This document shows, piece by piece, positions 1 through 12,900 of a stretch of DNA of 64,000 nucleotides. The notes under the pieces are model-generated. The model did not search any database. It saw only the letters and a program-made list of their open reading frames with translations, and was not told the DNA's origin. Position 1 is the first letter of the stretch, and each line of letters opens with the position of its first letter. The stretch comes from Cryphonectria parasitica EP155 (taxonomy: Eukaryota; Ascomycota; Sordariomycetes; Diaporthales; Cryphonectriaceae). The stretch spans positions 1-64,000 of the forward strand of contig NW_024468915.1 in NCBI RefSeq assembly GCF_011745365.1. Reading direction: 5' to 3'. Made by a program: the position numbers and the translations under genes.

Positions 1-1966
1 TTCAAGAGTAAATAAGAATATTATTGAAATATGCAATAATAAACTAATCAAAATACTTATATAAAATATAATTAATCATTTTCTAAAATAAAGCTGAAAT
101 ATTTATTAAATTAAAAAGTATAATTAAATATTTATAGTATTTATAATATATTCTAAAAGCAGTTTTTCATTCTTCTTCTTTCTTTATTCTAATTAGATTA
201 TAAGCTTTCTTAAGATCTAGAGCTATAAATTATTATACTTCTTGCAATTTATTTTATAGTTTCTTAATAAGTAGTAATAAATACTAGTTTTTAATTGTAA
301 TATTATTAAATTATTTATAATTAATATATAATCTAAGCTTGCTATTCTTTTTGAATATAAATAGAATAAGATATTCTGCTAATAATTATAATAATTATAT
401 ATACTTCTTTTTAAGATTCTTATTAAGATATTTCTTAAATACTTTTAATTATACTTTATCTAGCTTATAAATAGAGAAAAACTTGAACTATTTTCCTTCT
501 TATAATAAAATCTTATAATTATAAGAGCTATATTTTAATAATTCTGTATTCAATTCTTCTTGAAATAATTTCTTGAATTTATAATATTCTTATAATATAT
601 ATTTTAATAATTCTGTATTCAATTCTTCTTGAAATAATTTCTTGAATTTATAATATTCTTATAATATATATTTTAATAATTCTGTATTCAATTCTTCTTG
701 AAATAATTTCTTGAATTTATAATATTCTTATAATATATTTTGCAAGTATTGATTCTGATTTGTATTCTATTTCTATTATCTGAAGAAATAGTAGATATTA
801 TTAAGTATTCTTTCTTTCTTGTATTATATAGAAGATTATTGCTTTCTTTCTTTTGCTTAGTTACTATTTATTAGTTTAGATTAGAGCGATTTCTCTAAAG
901 TATGATTTTCATTCTTTATTCTAATTTATAATATACTATTCTGATATAGATTAATTATTTTATATTAATACTTATATTCTTATTTCTGTAATTTATAAGA
1001 ATTCTAGTATGATAATAATATTTTTTCTGCTAGATTTTTTTTCTTCTGTTAGCAGCTCTGCTAATCTAAAGATATATATAAATCTATTTAAAATTTCTTT
1101 TCTTAAATATTCTTTAATAACTAAATTCAATTCTATGCTATTAATTGCAATTATTCTATTAGATATAGCTTATTTCTAAGAAATCTAGCTAATAGTTTAA
1201 TTGATTCGAGAATTATGCTGTTTAAGCTAAGAAATGCTTAGAATCAATTTGTATTCTGCTATATCTATAATATTAAAAATAATAGATATTATATAATCTT
1301 GAATTAAGATTAGTAGATAATTAGTTTTTATATTAATTATATCTTAATTATATGCAATAGTTTGTTTTTTTATAATAAGAGGATTATAAGTTTTTTTCTT
1401 CTAATGCTAATTGATATATGCTTTGTTAATAATTCTAAGAAATATAAAGTTTTCTTAAGCGCTACTATTCAATAGAATTCTATATTTATTTTTATAAATA
1501 TAAGCATTGAGTTTTATATGCGCTTTATTTTTGCTATATACAGCATATAGAAATCTTTGAGCTCTAATTATTTATAGTTCTATTATAAATAATTCTTCTT
1601 TTTTAGAATCTGAGCTTATTATGCTGCTCTCTAAGCAAGCTTTCTAGCTTATTGCTGCTTATACTAATATCTCTTTCTAGCTTCTTACTTATTATACTAA
1701 TTACAAATCTTATTACTTATATAAATAATATAATTAGTTATTTAATATTACTATTATTTCATTCTGCTATTAATATAGTTCTAAAAGCTATTTATTAATA
1801 GCTTAATATATACATTATTATGCTTTATTTTAAGAACTTTTCTAAATCTAATGCTAGATTTCTTAATAATTTAAATAATTTATTTCTACTCTTATACTAA
1901 GAATCATTCATTTTTAACTTTTTCGAAAAGTATAGCTTATAGCTATAGCTAATATATAAGATCTAA
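1..1966 (-). mobile_element. Element C, left part (decayed Ty3/Gypsy protease-RT region)
   Basis: This is the part of the oldest retroelement (C) that lies left of the element A insertion. It is read on the minus strand and is truncated by the window edge. The first 50 bases read as the RT active-site region, with Tyr-Phe-Asn-Asn where Ty3 RTs carry Tyr-x-Asp-Asp. The rest aligns by eye with the protease-to-RT spacer of element B (for example 1180-1290 with the reverse complement of about 11080-11170). The sequence is very AT-rich with stops in every frame. It ends in TCTAA (1962-1966), which is repeated at 17407-17411 and is the target duplication of element A. It is not functional. Confidence 0.85.
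531..738. repeat. Three tandem copies of a 69-bp unit
   Basis: Copies begin at 541, 610 and 679, so the period is exactly 69 bp; the third is slightly truncated and diverges near 738. The copies are almost identical. The same segment occurs once in element A (around 6490-6560) and once in element B (around 11580-11650). The array is therefore private to element C. The length equals 23 codons, so it would not have shifted the pol frame. Confidence 0.9.
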
Positions 1967-2430
1967 TGTAATGAGCACTGCAGCAATCCGAAGACTCCTA
2001 AGTACACGAAGGGGTTTATGCTAACAAGAGCGGTATCGAAGTATCGAGTCTCTGAATACGGAACCGAATAAATTCTAAACAAGCAATACAAGTATTTACT
2101 GCCTTTGGAGCTACTCAGTATATGAGATTGAATACTTAGATTCACAACTGAAGAGCTATGTATGAGATCTATCTAATGGGAATGAATGTATTCTTATATA
2201 TTCAGCTCTTTAGTTCTGTTAGTAGTGTTGGTTGTTGGATTACTGGGATTATCTGGATAATTCAACTGATTCGGATTATTATGGATTAGCTACTGATTTA
2301 TTCTGATCTTATAATTCTAATTCTTGCTTATGTAAGCCTTAGTTCTTAAAATATTAAATTCTTTCCTATCTTTCAGATAGTTATTCCGAGTATTCTAGCT
2401 AGTGATTTGTATGTTGGATAGATTATAATA
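1967..2430 (-). repeat. 3' LTR of element A
   Basis: This 464-bp terminal repeat is paired with 16943-17406. It differs from its partner almost only by G-to-A/C-to-T transitions (for example GGTGTTCTGGCTGG in the partner against AGTATTCTAGCTAG here). A purine-rich tract on the minus strand just outside it (2431-2445) fits the polypurine tract used to prime plus-strand synthesis. Confidence 0.88.
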
Positions 2431-2599
2431 TTATCTTTCTTCTATTAATTATTATTTCTAATAATCTTTTATAAGTATTCTAGCAAGTTATTTATATGTA
2501 TGATTATGCTTTCCTAATTGAGATATTGAATAGAATTAATAAATTGTATTCTAATTGTTTAGTGAAAACTTAAGAGTATTATTATCTTGCTAAGCTTAT

Positions 2600-3410
2600 T
2601 TCTGCTTTTAGTATTGAAATATCTGCTTGTGCTTATTATTGAGAGATGGGAGCTTTCTATTGTTTCGCTGAAAACTCTTCTTGTTGTAAGAAGTATGTTT
2701 CTCTGGATTAAAGCTGTAATACTAGTGTCAGGTGGAAAGGTTGCAAAGGCAATGTGGCGAGGTCTTTTCTCTCTTTCAGGGGTATACAACCAGAATAACA
2801 TTGAGGCCTAAGGAGCTAAGTTCTGCTCAGCAGTGCTGACGTGGCTAGAAAGCCGCTTTATAGCCGCATATTGCTTAGTCATCCGTAATCCAGCTGGCTT
2901 AGCTAGCCCTGAGCCTTGCTGGCACAATCAGCCCTAACAACTAGTTATTTCTTAGCTTCTGCTAATTGGTTTTTCTGTTTCTTGATATTCTTTATAATTA
3001 CTGATTTTCTTCTTTAGCAAAGCATTTGATTCATAAAAAATGCAAGATTCTAAGCGAGAAAGCTAAGATAGAATTAGCAAATGCTGCTGCTCTATAAGCC
3101 TTGCTGGCATTGCAAGCTTGTCTTGATCATATATAGAAACAGCAAAAGCTATTAGAGGAATAGGCTGCGGAAATGATTCGTTGTAGTTTCAATTTCTTGA
3201 AGAGGTTTGCTGATGAGAAGGATTGCAGTCTTTGTAAAGAAGAGATTCGCCTGATGTTTCAGGAATATCTTGAGATTATCAACTGGAGTTCCTTAGCTCT
3301 TGATTCTAGCATATCTGATTAGCCTTTTCTTCTGGAAAGCGAAACTGCAGTGCTTGATTCTCATTCTAGAGCGGAGAGATCTTAGATAGTGGTATCTGTT
3401 ATCATTGTGA
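2600..3410 (+). pseudogene. Decayed open frame antisense to element A, between chromodomain and LTR
   Basis: The plus strand, antisense to A's gag-pol, contains coding-like stretches. About 3049-3400 reads as an Ala/Leu/Glu/Lys-rich, coiled-coil-like frame, broken only by TAG/TAA codons of the kind RIP makes from Gln codons. About 2660-2790 reads as a Cys-rich frame with a Cys-Cys-Lys-Lys core. Between them, 2810-2945 is markedly less AT-rich than its surroundings. Element B has a comparable but more degraded region at about 14380-15055. From general knowledge, some fungal Gypsy elements carry an extra reverse-oriented ORF near the 3' LTR; that identification is inference here. No intact product is possible. 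Confidence 0.45.
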
Positions 3411-3439
3411 TGCTAAAATGACTGCTAATAGTATAATAG

Positions 3440-6400
3440 TAGGATTAAGGCTAGTTTTTGTTTTCTAGTATTTTATTAATTTTTCTATAGCATTTCCAAC
3501 ATTCTTCTGCAGTTCTTATGAGTTCTTGCTTGCTGAGTAATCTTTTTATTTGATGAGATATTCGAGTATGTTATTATTTCCTCTGTGCTTGAGAATTCTT
3601 TCTACTTCGTATTCTGATTCATTATCTTTGATTTTCACTGTATTATCCGTTAGTATTTCTTTCGCTGCTAATTCTAGTAATAAGATGTGGAAAACTGAAT
3701 ATATTCTCATTTTATGCAGTAATGCTAACTCGTAGTTAATTAGGAAAACTTATTGCAAGATCTTGAATAATCCCAGTTTCTTATAATTGAATTTGTTGCT
3801 AAGTCTGATTGTTTTAATGTTTTTTCGAAGTAAGTAGATCTTATCTCCCTTCTGTAGGATTAGTTCTTTAATTCTTTTGGAGTTTGCATATTATACTATT
3901 TGTTTCTGAATGAATTGTAGTTCTAATTAGAATTTCTTCTGAATTTTCTTAATCTTCTTAATTCTTTTATCTGCAGCTTTTATATTCGCTTCTAGCAATG
4001 CTTTGTAGTAAGCTATTGGATTGTATTTGTAGAGTATAAAGAATAGTAATCTTTTTATTATGCTTGTATTTATATTATTATAAGCAAATTATGTAAGAAG
4101 CAATAGATTAATTCAGTTGTTCTATTCTTAGTTGATATAATATTAAAGATATTATTTAATAATTTAATTCATTCTTTTTATTTATTTATCTGTTTGTAAG
4201 TGAAATATTATGAATATTCTATAATGTATTCCAAGTTGTTTTATAAGCAAAGTTTAAAACTTTGAATTAAACTTTCTGTTTCTATTAGAGATTACTTCTT
4301 CTAATATGCTATAGTTAGCAATAATCGTTCTGAGAAATATATATGCAAGTTTCTTTACTATACTGCTTTCCTTATAAGGAAGAAAGTAAGCATATTTGCT
4401 TAGTTTGCAAACTATTACTAGAATACTATTATATTGCATCTTAATTAAGAGTTCTTATAAAAGAAATAGCTTGATAATAAAGTTTAAACTGATAGATTGC
4501 TAAATAGTTATAGATATTGGTAAGGAATGCAGTAGTTTGTAAAGCTTGTATTTTTCCGCTTTATTCTTCTTATAGCTATTATATTATTATAGAATGTTTC
4601 TAATTCTTTTTCTAAAGCTTAATAGATTTCAATATCTTTTAATATATTTATAAATTGCTTTAATTCTCTGATATTTATATGCAGATATATTATATATATT
4701 CTTAATATAGTTATTTTGTTTATCTGGAATTATTAATTCTAAATTCTTTTCTAAAAGTTTAATTCTAAAAGCAGCATTCAGTTCTTTATATGCATTAATA
4801 AGATTTTCTGATTTATCTTGAATAAAGATATTCTGTATATCTGAGGAATCTGCATTTCAATAGTTCAATTATCTGCTAAAAGCATCTGCTTGTTCGTTTT
4901 CTAAGCTTTTGTAGTATATAATTTGTCAGGGTAAAAAGGGCACACAAGTGAGGTGAAGGGGTGTGAGCTGCTCCCAAGCCGCTCTGTTGATGCTTCCATT
5001 CAAAGGGACTACTGAACCTATCTCCCTCCTCCTCTTTTTCGCTGCTGGACCTGTTGTTCCCCTTTCCCTTATGTACACAATTGGCCTGGACTAGATGGGA
5101 TGACAATGGCCTGATGGCCACGCGGCATCGTACGAGAGCGCTGCTTCGGAGCGAAGCCCTCGCAGCAGCCCTGGACCGCCACCAGGGGTCGCAAGGGCCA
5201 CCTATTTCCTTTGTGCGCATACAAGCCCTGACATAATTCTAAAGTTGAATTGTAAGAGAAATTCTGCTTATCTAACTTATTGCTTATTCAAGATCTTAAT
5301 TGTTATAAATATAGTTAGATTCTTATAATTCGAATGAACTATAATTGAATACTATATGCTAATGAAGTAGTATTGCTATTTCTTAAAAGCTTTTATTATT
5401 GCTATGAGTTTCTGATTAGGAATTCTGTAGTTGATTTTTAAGCTATTCAACTTTTTTGAGAAGTTACTTATAATTCTTAGATGCTCTTGATTATCTTGTT
5501 AATTAAGCTGTTTTTCAAGTATATACTTTGATATATTAGTTTCAATTTTAAAGAGTTTGTAGGAGTTTGCTTTGTATAGAATTGATTCTGAAATAATGTA
5601 TTTAATGATTTTGTTAAAAGCTTCTTATACTTTGAAGATTTACTTAAAGAGTTAATTCTTCTTAGTAAGATTTGTAAGAGAGTATATGATTCAGCTGTAG
5701 TTCTTAATGAACTGCTTATAAAAGTTAATATATTTGAGGAAAAATCTAATATTCTTAATATTTCTGAAAACTAGCTAATTTCTAACAGCTTTTATCTTAT
5801 TTTTCTATAGCTTAATGCATTCTAGCTTAATTGTAAATCTGAGATAGTTAACTTTTTGTATATAGAAGTAATTCTTTGCGGATTCTATAAGTAGTTTCGC
5901 ATCTTAAAGCGTTTTTAATATTGTTTCTATATGCTTTTTGTATTCTTTTAATATTTGAGAAAAAATAAGAATGTTATTAAAGTATATAATAATAAACTGA
6001 TTCAGATATTTGTATAGAACATGATTGATTATTTCTTGGAATAAAGCTGAAGTATTCGTTAAGCTGAAGAGTATAATTAAATATTTGTAGTATTTGTAAT
6101 GCGTTCTGAAAGCAGTTTTTCATTCTTTTCCTTTCTTTATTCTAATCAGATTGTAAGCTTCTTTTAGATTTAGAATTATAAATTACTATACTTCTTGCAA
6201 TCTATTTTGTAATTCTTTGATAAGTAGTAATAAATATTGATTTTTGATTATAATATTATTGAGTTACTTATAATCAATATATAATTTAAGCTTGCTATTC
6301 TTCTTAGATATAAATAGGATAAGATATTCTGCTAGTAAGTAGAATAATTATATATATTTCTTTTTAAGATTCTTATTAAGATATTTCTTGAATGCTTCTA

Positions 6401-8142
6401 ATTATATCTTGTTTAATCTGTAAATAGGGAAGAATTTGAGCTGTTTTCCTTCTTATAGCAGGATTTTGTAATTGTATGAGCTGTATTCGGATAATTCTGT
6501 ATTCAATTCTTTCTGAAATAATTTCTTGAATTTGTAATATTCTTGTAGTATGCTTGCAAGTATTAGTTCTGATTCTTGTGCTGTTTCTGCTATCTGGAGA
6601 AATAGTAGGTATTGTTAAGCATGCTTCTTTTCGTTTGTTGTTTTTATAAGCCTTAAGCATTTATTTCGAGCTGAACTGACTGCTTGAAAGCTTGGTTTCG
6701 AGATTTTTCCTGTATGGATTTATAACTTACTTTCTAAAGCTTTTTCTTGTTGCTTCAGAGCAAACTAACTTGCTGAAAGCTTTGCTTTTGTTATTTTGTT
6801 AACTTGTTAATACTCTAGCACTATTTGAATTTGCTTATTACTAGATTCTTTTTCTTAAATTGCTAGCTCTGCTAGTTTGAAAATACATATAAAGTTGTAT
6901 AAAGCTTCTTTTCCTGAGTATTCTTCAGATACTAGCTTCTATTCTGCATTATTAATTATAACTATTTCTCTGAATATAGCTTGTTTCTATGAAATCTAGC
7001 TAGTAGTTTAATTGATTCGAGAATTATGCTTTTTAAGCTATAGAAGTTCTATAATTAGCTTATAATATGCTATATTCATGATATTAAAAGAAGCTCTGAT
7101 TATATATTCTTAAATCAAAATAAGTAGATGATTAGTTTTCTTATCAATTATTCCTTAGTTGTATGCAATAGATTGTTCTTCTATAATGCTGAGAGTATAT
7201 GATTGCTTCTTTTATTTCTATTGTAGTTATGCTTGATTGATAATATATAAGAATATAAAGTTTCTCTGAGTGCTACTATTTAATAATATGCTATATTTAT
7301 ATTCTTGAATGTATATATCAAATTTAATATAAGCATAATCTGTTCTAAAAGCTTCATATAGAAACTATTCCATTCTAATCATCTGCAGTTTCTTTATAAG
7401 CAATCTTGTTCTTTTGAAGTTATTAAGAACTATTTGTTCTCCTTCTGAGCTTGCTTTGCTGCTTTCTGAGCAAGCTTTTTAGCTTGCTTTTGCTTATATT
7501 ATTATTATTCCTAGTTTTTTTTTTGTTAATACTAATTGCAAATTTTATTATTAATATAAATTATACAGAGTATTACCTTATACTGCTACCATTCTATTTT
7601 CTTGTTTATATATTGCTTGAAGCAGTTATTTAATAGTTTAATGTATGCATTATAATATTACCTATTAAGAACTTTCCTGAAGCGGAGTTTTTGATTCTCA
7701 ATAGTCTGAAGAATTTATTCTAGTTCTCTGATAGAGAATTATTCGTATTGTATTTTTTCCGAAAAGTACATTCTACAGCTATAATAGATGCAGGAGATCC
7801 ATGCTAGTTTGTAGTATAAATTGTGAAATAAGCTGATCTGAGGATTCTCGTTTTCTTATATCTCAATATTTTGCAAGAGAATGCAGATAAAGAGCTTCTC
7901 TAGCCCTATTCTATAGATGAGATATTCAATCTATATTGTTTTCTTATTCTATTCAATGCTGAAGAGAAATCTTCCTTTAGGCTTGTTGGGTATATTGTTT
8001 ATAGGAGATTTCAGTGAATTGCTGAATTGTTTGCTCTAGCTTAATCTCTCTGCTGCCTGGGAAGCATTTTCGGTATTAGCTAGATGTTTGTATTAATAAC
8101 TGAGAGAGTATTATTCTTTATTCATATCTCTAGTTATAGTAT
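3440..8142 (-). pseudogene. Element A pol pseudogene (protease to chromodomain)
   Basis: Read on the minus strand, this carries the downstream two thirds of the Ty3/Gypsy polyprotein. Protease and spacer lie near 6700-8140 and RT near 5900-6450, with the active site reading Tyr-Phe-Asn-Asn at about 5975. The integrase core is a 61-codon open stretch at 4254-4439. In it the Asp-rich catalytic segment has become Ser-Asn-Arg-Asn-Arg-Lys-Phe. A chromodomain-like tail lies at about 3440-3640, with stops at its Trp and Gln positions. The order matches element B. Element B interrupts it at 8147/8148 and the solo LTR at 4924-5233. It is broken by many stops. Confidence 0.85.
4924..5233. mobile_element. 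GC-rich solo LTR (or MITE-like element) with TAATT target duplication
   Basis: This 310-bp sequence begins TGTCAGGG and ends CCCTGACA, a perfect 8-bp inverted terminus starting TG and ending CA. It is flanked on both sides by TAATT (4919-4923 and 5234-5238). The inverted similarity extends imperfectly to about 25 bp (both ends carry a GCRCACAA-type block after a 7-bp gap). These marks fit a solo LTR of an unrelated element that inserted into A's pol region. A terminal-inverted-repeat element is the alternative. Its GC-rich composition contrasts strongly with the AT-rich host, and it shows no obvious RIP decay. Confidence 0.8.
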
Positions 8143-8147
8143 CTGGT

Positions 8148-8600
8148 TGTTATAACCCATCCAACATGCAGATCACGAAAACAAATCACGAGTAACAAGA
8201 ACCAGATATTAAGAATCCAACATTCTAATAAAGCATTGATTATATAATCCAGAATTAGAATTGTAAAGGAGAAAGAATCATTAAGCTCGCTAGCAATCCC
8301 AACAAGCTTCACACCTTGAATCGCTAAACTCGCTAGCAATCCTAACGAGCTATACTAAAGAGCTGAATATATAAAAACACATTTATTATTACTAGATGAA
8401 TTCAATATATAGCTCTTCAGTTATTAATCTAAGTATTCAGTTTCATATACTGAGTAGCTTTAAAAGCAATAAATATTTGCATTGCTTACTAAGACTTGTA
8501 TAGTTCCATATTTAAGAACTTAGCACTTTAATACTGCTCTTATTAGCATAAATCCCTTTATATATTTAGGAATCTTCGGATTGCTGCAGTACTTATTATA
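8148..8600 (+). repeat. 5' LTR of element B
   Basis: This 453-bp LTR begins TGTTATAACCC and ends in TTATA (a mutated form of the TTACA end). It has exactly the same length as 15073-15525. An AATATATAAA block at about 8356 is a plausible TATA box for element transcription. Confidence 0.9.
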
Positions 8601-9720
8601 TTTTAACAATTCTTATTCAAGAATAGTTCAGTATTATCCCTTTAAGCAATACAGAATACAATAGCTTCTTCAGAAATTTCTTTATCTTTGTATGCTTCTA
8701 TTTAGAAAGAACTGATTAACTAGATATACTAGCTTACTCAGCATATTCAGAATCTGCATGAATAATAGCAGATTCAAAGCGCTATTATCGCTAACTAATA
8801 AGCTTAATTAGCTTAGCAAGCTTAGCAGACGCAGTTTATCTCTGCAATCATCAGTAGTACTGGAAAAGTATATAAGATAGATAAGCTTGCTATATATAAT
8901 AGCAATCAAAAAATGCTGCATGAATTTCTTATCTACTGCAGAGCATACTTTTTGTATTATACAATTCAGTTTATTATAGAATTTAAAAAGATTATTCTTG
9001 CAGAAACTCGTTTCGAAAAGAATGCTCTTATTTAATACAAGCTTTCTCTATACAACTATTTAGAGCATTAGAATAATTCCAATATATATATCCAGAATAC
9101 TAAGAATATATTTAATTTCTTTGAAAGCTTTGAGAAAGCTTTTAAGAAGATCTTTGATAATTCTAATAAAGAATATATTATAGCTTAGCAGCTTATGAAT
9201 CTCAAGTAGATTAAATTAGCTTCTGCTTATATAATTAGATTTAAGCAGCTTTTAGCAAGATTTCTATAGAAAAACAAGAATCTTATGAAATACTATTATA
9301 AGGGATTCAAGAATGATATTAAGAATAAGATCTTTAAGCAGAATTAGTTAGAAAACTTTACAATATTCTTTAATCAAGCAATCTGTATCAATAATTGTTT
9401 ATATAAGCAATAGATAAAGAAGTTTAAGAAGAAAGAAAGCTAGATTTAAAGATTTCCAGCTAATACAAGCAAGAAATTCCAATATAAGAATAGCAGATAA
9501 CAGAGCAGCATAGCTTAGAATAGTATTATATATGCAGATTCCATAGAACTTAATGCTGCTAATAAACAGTATAGCAAGAAGAATAGCATTACTTGCTATA
9601 ATTGCAATAAATAAGAATACATTGCATGCAATTACTATTAATTCCGAAAGAATAAATAGCAATTAATTCAGAAAGAATGCTAGATAAATATTGCTTAATA
9701 ATAGAAATTCAATTAATTAA
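8601..9720 (+). pseudogene. Element B gag pseudogene with decayed zinc knuckle
   Basis: The plus strand reads as a Gag-like polypeptide interrupted by stops. Its best preserved part is around 8880-9030. A zinc-knuckle remnant lies at 9594-9635: the first two Cys (CYNC) and the third Cys remain, the usual His position reads Tyr, and an in-frame TAA lies between. The long minus-strand open stretch over the same bases (9399-9662) is only the antisense shadow of this AT-rich gag and is not a gene. The same gag occurs in elements A (15531-16942) and C (17412-19141). Confidence 0.8.
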
Positions 9721-9989
9721 GCAAAAATATTCTTTCGGAGCAAATATCGAATTCTATTAATTATAGAAGTCTTAATTGAATATTCTGCTATAATAATAAC
9801 TGCTTAATACATCTTTTGAGTAAGGAAGATTCAGAATAATTCTCTCAGAAATCTAGGCGCTATAGATAGATAGCAATAGCAGAGCGAGAGTATATATCCA
9901 GTATAATTACAAGCAGCAATAATTCAAACTGCTTCAATATTATTGAATGAAGCATTTAAATGCTGAAGAAAGAGCTTAATAACAGTACT

Positions 9990-12900
9990 CTTCGCTATTT
10001 CTCATTATCTGTATCAGATATCATAATCAGAGAAATAAACAAAGAATAATATTCTCTTAATTATTAGTATAAATATTTAAATAATACTAAAAACGCTTCT
10101 CAAGCAATAGAAAGATTAAGCTAGAACAAATAATCTAACGATTTATCAGAATCTTCTATGAATAATGAATCCAAGAAGCTTACAGAAAGATTCTCCTTCA
10201 GCATTGAATGGAATAAGAAAATAATATGAATTGAATATCTTATTTATAAAATAGAATTAGAAAAGCTCTTTATCTGCATTCTCTTGCAAAGCATTAAAGC
10301 ATAAGAAGATAAGAACTCTTGAATTAGCTTACTTTACAATCTATACTATAAACTAGCTTAAATCTTCTATATTTATTATAGCTGTAGAATGCATTTCTCA
10401 GATAAGATATAATACAAATAGTTCTTTATTAGAAAACTGGAACAAATTCTTTAAGCTATTAAAGAACAAGAATTCCGCTTTAGAAAGATTCTTAACAGAT
10501 AGCATTACAATGCATATATCGAACTACTAGATAACTGCTTTATACAATATATAAATAAGAAAATAAAATAATAGCAGTATAAAACAATACTCTGTACAAT
10601 TTATATTAATAACAAGATTTGCAACTAGTATTAACAGAAGAAAGATTAGAAATAATAATAATATAAGCAAAAATAAGCTAAGAAGCTTGCTTAAGAAGTA
10701 GCAAAGCAAGCTTAAAAGAATAAATAGTTCTTGATAAATTCAAAAGAATAGAATTGCTTATAAAGAAATTGCAGATAATTAGATTGGAATAATCTTTATA
10801 TAAAGCTTTTAGAATAAATTATGCTTATATTAAGTTTAATATATATATTCAAGAATACAAATACAGCGCATTATTGAATAGTAGCGCTTAAGGAAACTTT
10901 ATATTCCTATATATTATTAATTAAGCATAACTATAATGAAGATGAAAGAAATGCTTATATATTCTCAGTACTATAAAAGAATAATCTGTTGTATATAATC
11001 AAGAAGTAATTGATAAGAAAACTGATTATCTACTTATCTTAATTCAAGAATGCATAACTAGAGCTTTCTTTGATATTATGAATATAGTACAGTATAAGCT
11101 AATTATAAAGCTTCTATAGCTTAAGAAGTATAATTCTTGAATCAATTGAACTACTAGCTAGATCTCATAAGAATAAGCTATATTCAGAGAAATAGTTACA
11201 ATCAATAGCGCAGAATCAAAGCTAGTAATTGAAGAATACTTAGAAAAAGAAGCTTTATATAACTTTATATATATTTCCAAGTTAGCAGAGCTAGCAGTTT
11301 AAGAAGAAGAACTTAGTAATAAGCAAACTTAAATAGTATTAGAATGCTAACAAGTTAGCAAAACAATAGAAGCAAAACTCTCAGCAAATCAATCTGCTTT
11401 AGAGCAATAAGAATAAGCTTCAGAATATGAATTGTAAACTTATACAGGAAAAACCTCGAAACTAGGCTTTCAAGCGCTCAATCCAGCTCAGAGCAAACGC
11501 TTAAAGCCTTTGAAAACGCCATCAGAAAAGAAGCATGCTCAACAATACCTACTATTCCTTCAGATAGCAGAAACAGTACAGAAACCAGAACCAATACTTG
11601 CAAATATGCTACAGAAATACTACAAATTTAAGAAACTATTTCAGAGAGAATTGAATATAGAACTATCGGAATACAGCTTATATAATCACAAGATCCTGCT
11701 ATAAGAAGAAAAACAGCTCAAATTCTTTCCTATTTATGAATTAAATAAGGCATAGCTAGAAGCACTTAGGAAGTATTTTGATAAGAATCTTAAGAAAGAA
11801 TATATATAATTATTGCAATTATTAGCAGAATATTTTATTCTATTTATACTTAAGAAAAATAGCAAGCTTAGATTATATATTAATTATAAGCAATTTAATA
11901 ATATTATAATCAAGAACTAATATTTATTGCTACTTATTAAGAAATTATAAAATAAGCTGTAAGAAGTATAATGATTTATAGTTTTAAATCTAAAAGGAGC
12001 TTATAATCTAATCAGAGTAAAAGAAGAAGAAGAATGGAAAACTGCTTTCAGAATACGCTACAGATACTACGAATATTTCAAGAAATAATCAATTATATTT
12101 TATACAAGCATCTGAATCAGTTTATTATTGCTTATTTCGATAATATTCTTATTTATTCTCGAATATTGAAAGAATACAAGAAATACATGGAAATAGTATT
12201 GCAAATGCTTCAGAATGCAAAGCTTCTTATAAAGCCTGTAAAGAGCTACTTTCACATATAAAAAGTTAATTATTTCAGATTCATGATTGAGCTGAAATGC
12301 ATCAAGCTATAGAAGGATAAGATAGAAGCTATTAGAAACTAGCTAATTTCCAAGAATGTTAGAAATATTAAATCTTTTCTCGAATATATCAATTTCTACA
12401 GATAATTCATTAAGAACTATAGCTGAATTACATATTCTTTTACGAATCTTACCAAAAGAAATCAACTCTTCGAATAAATCTCTAGAGCATAAGAAGCTTT
12501 TGATAAGATTATCAAGCACATCACTTCAGAGCTAGTTCTGTATAAAGCAGATCCCTACAAACTCTTTGAAATTGAAACTAATACATTAGAATATGCATTC
12601 GGAAAACAATTTAGCTAGCAAGATAATCAAGAGCATCTAAGAATTATAAGCAACTTCTCAAAGAAGTTGAATAGCTTGAAAATCAACTATAGAATTCTTA
12701 ATTAGAAACTTATAGCAATAATAAAAGCTTTTGAAAAATAGCAATACTATCTTATTAGCATATAATATTTAATTATAGTTTATTCGGATTATAAGAATCT
12801 AATTATATTTATAATAATCAAGATTTTGAATAAGCAATAAGTTAGATAAGCAGAATTTCTCTTATAATTCAATTTCAAAATTATATATTACAAAAGCTTA

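Noticed and set aside
1963..2145. Open frame repeated at 16894-17094 and 19081-19266
   Set aside because: These are the same LTR region read in each copy, with frame length set by the mutation pattern. They are LTR sequence and not a gene.
4876..5236. Open frames on both strands in the GC-rich island (114 and 60 codons)
   Set aside because: They coincide with the 310-bp TG...CA sequence flanked by TAATT, and GC-rich DNA has few stops. No protein similarity is visible.
8148..8439. A shorter 292-bp LTR ending in AAGTATTCA
   Set aside because: Homology between the two ends continues another 161 bp to the exact point where the target duplication begins, so the LTR is 453 bp.
9399..9662. 87-codon hydrophobic minus-strand ORF, and the similar plus-strand ORF at 15881-16144
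   Set aside because: Both are the antisense of gag zinc-knuckle sequence in elements B and A. AT-rich antisense translation yields Ile/Leu/Phe-rich peptides that only look like membrane proteins.
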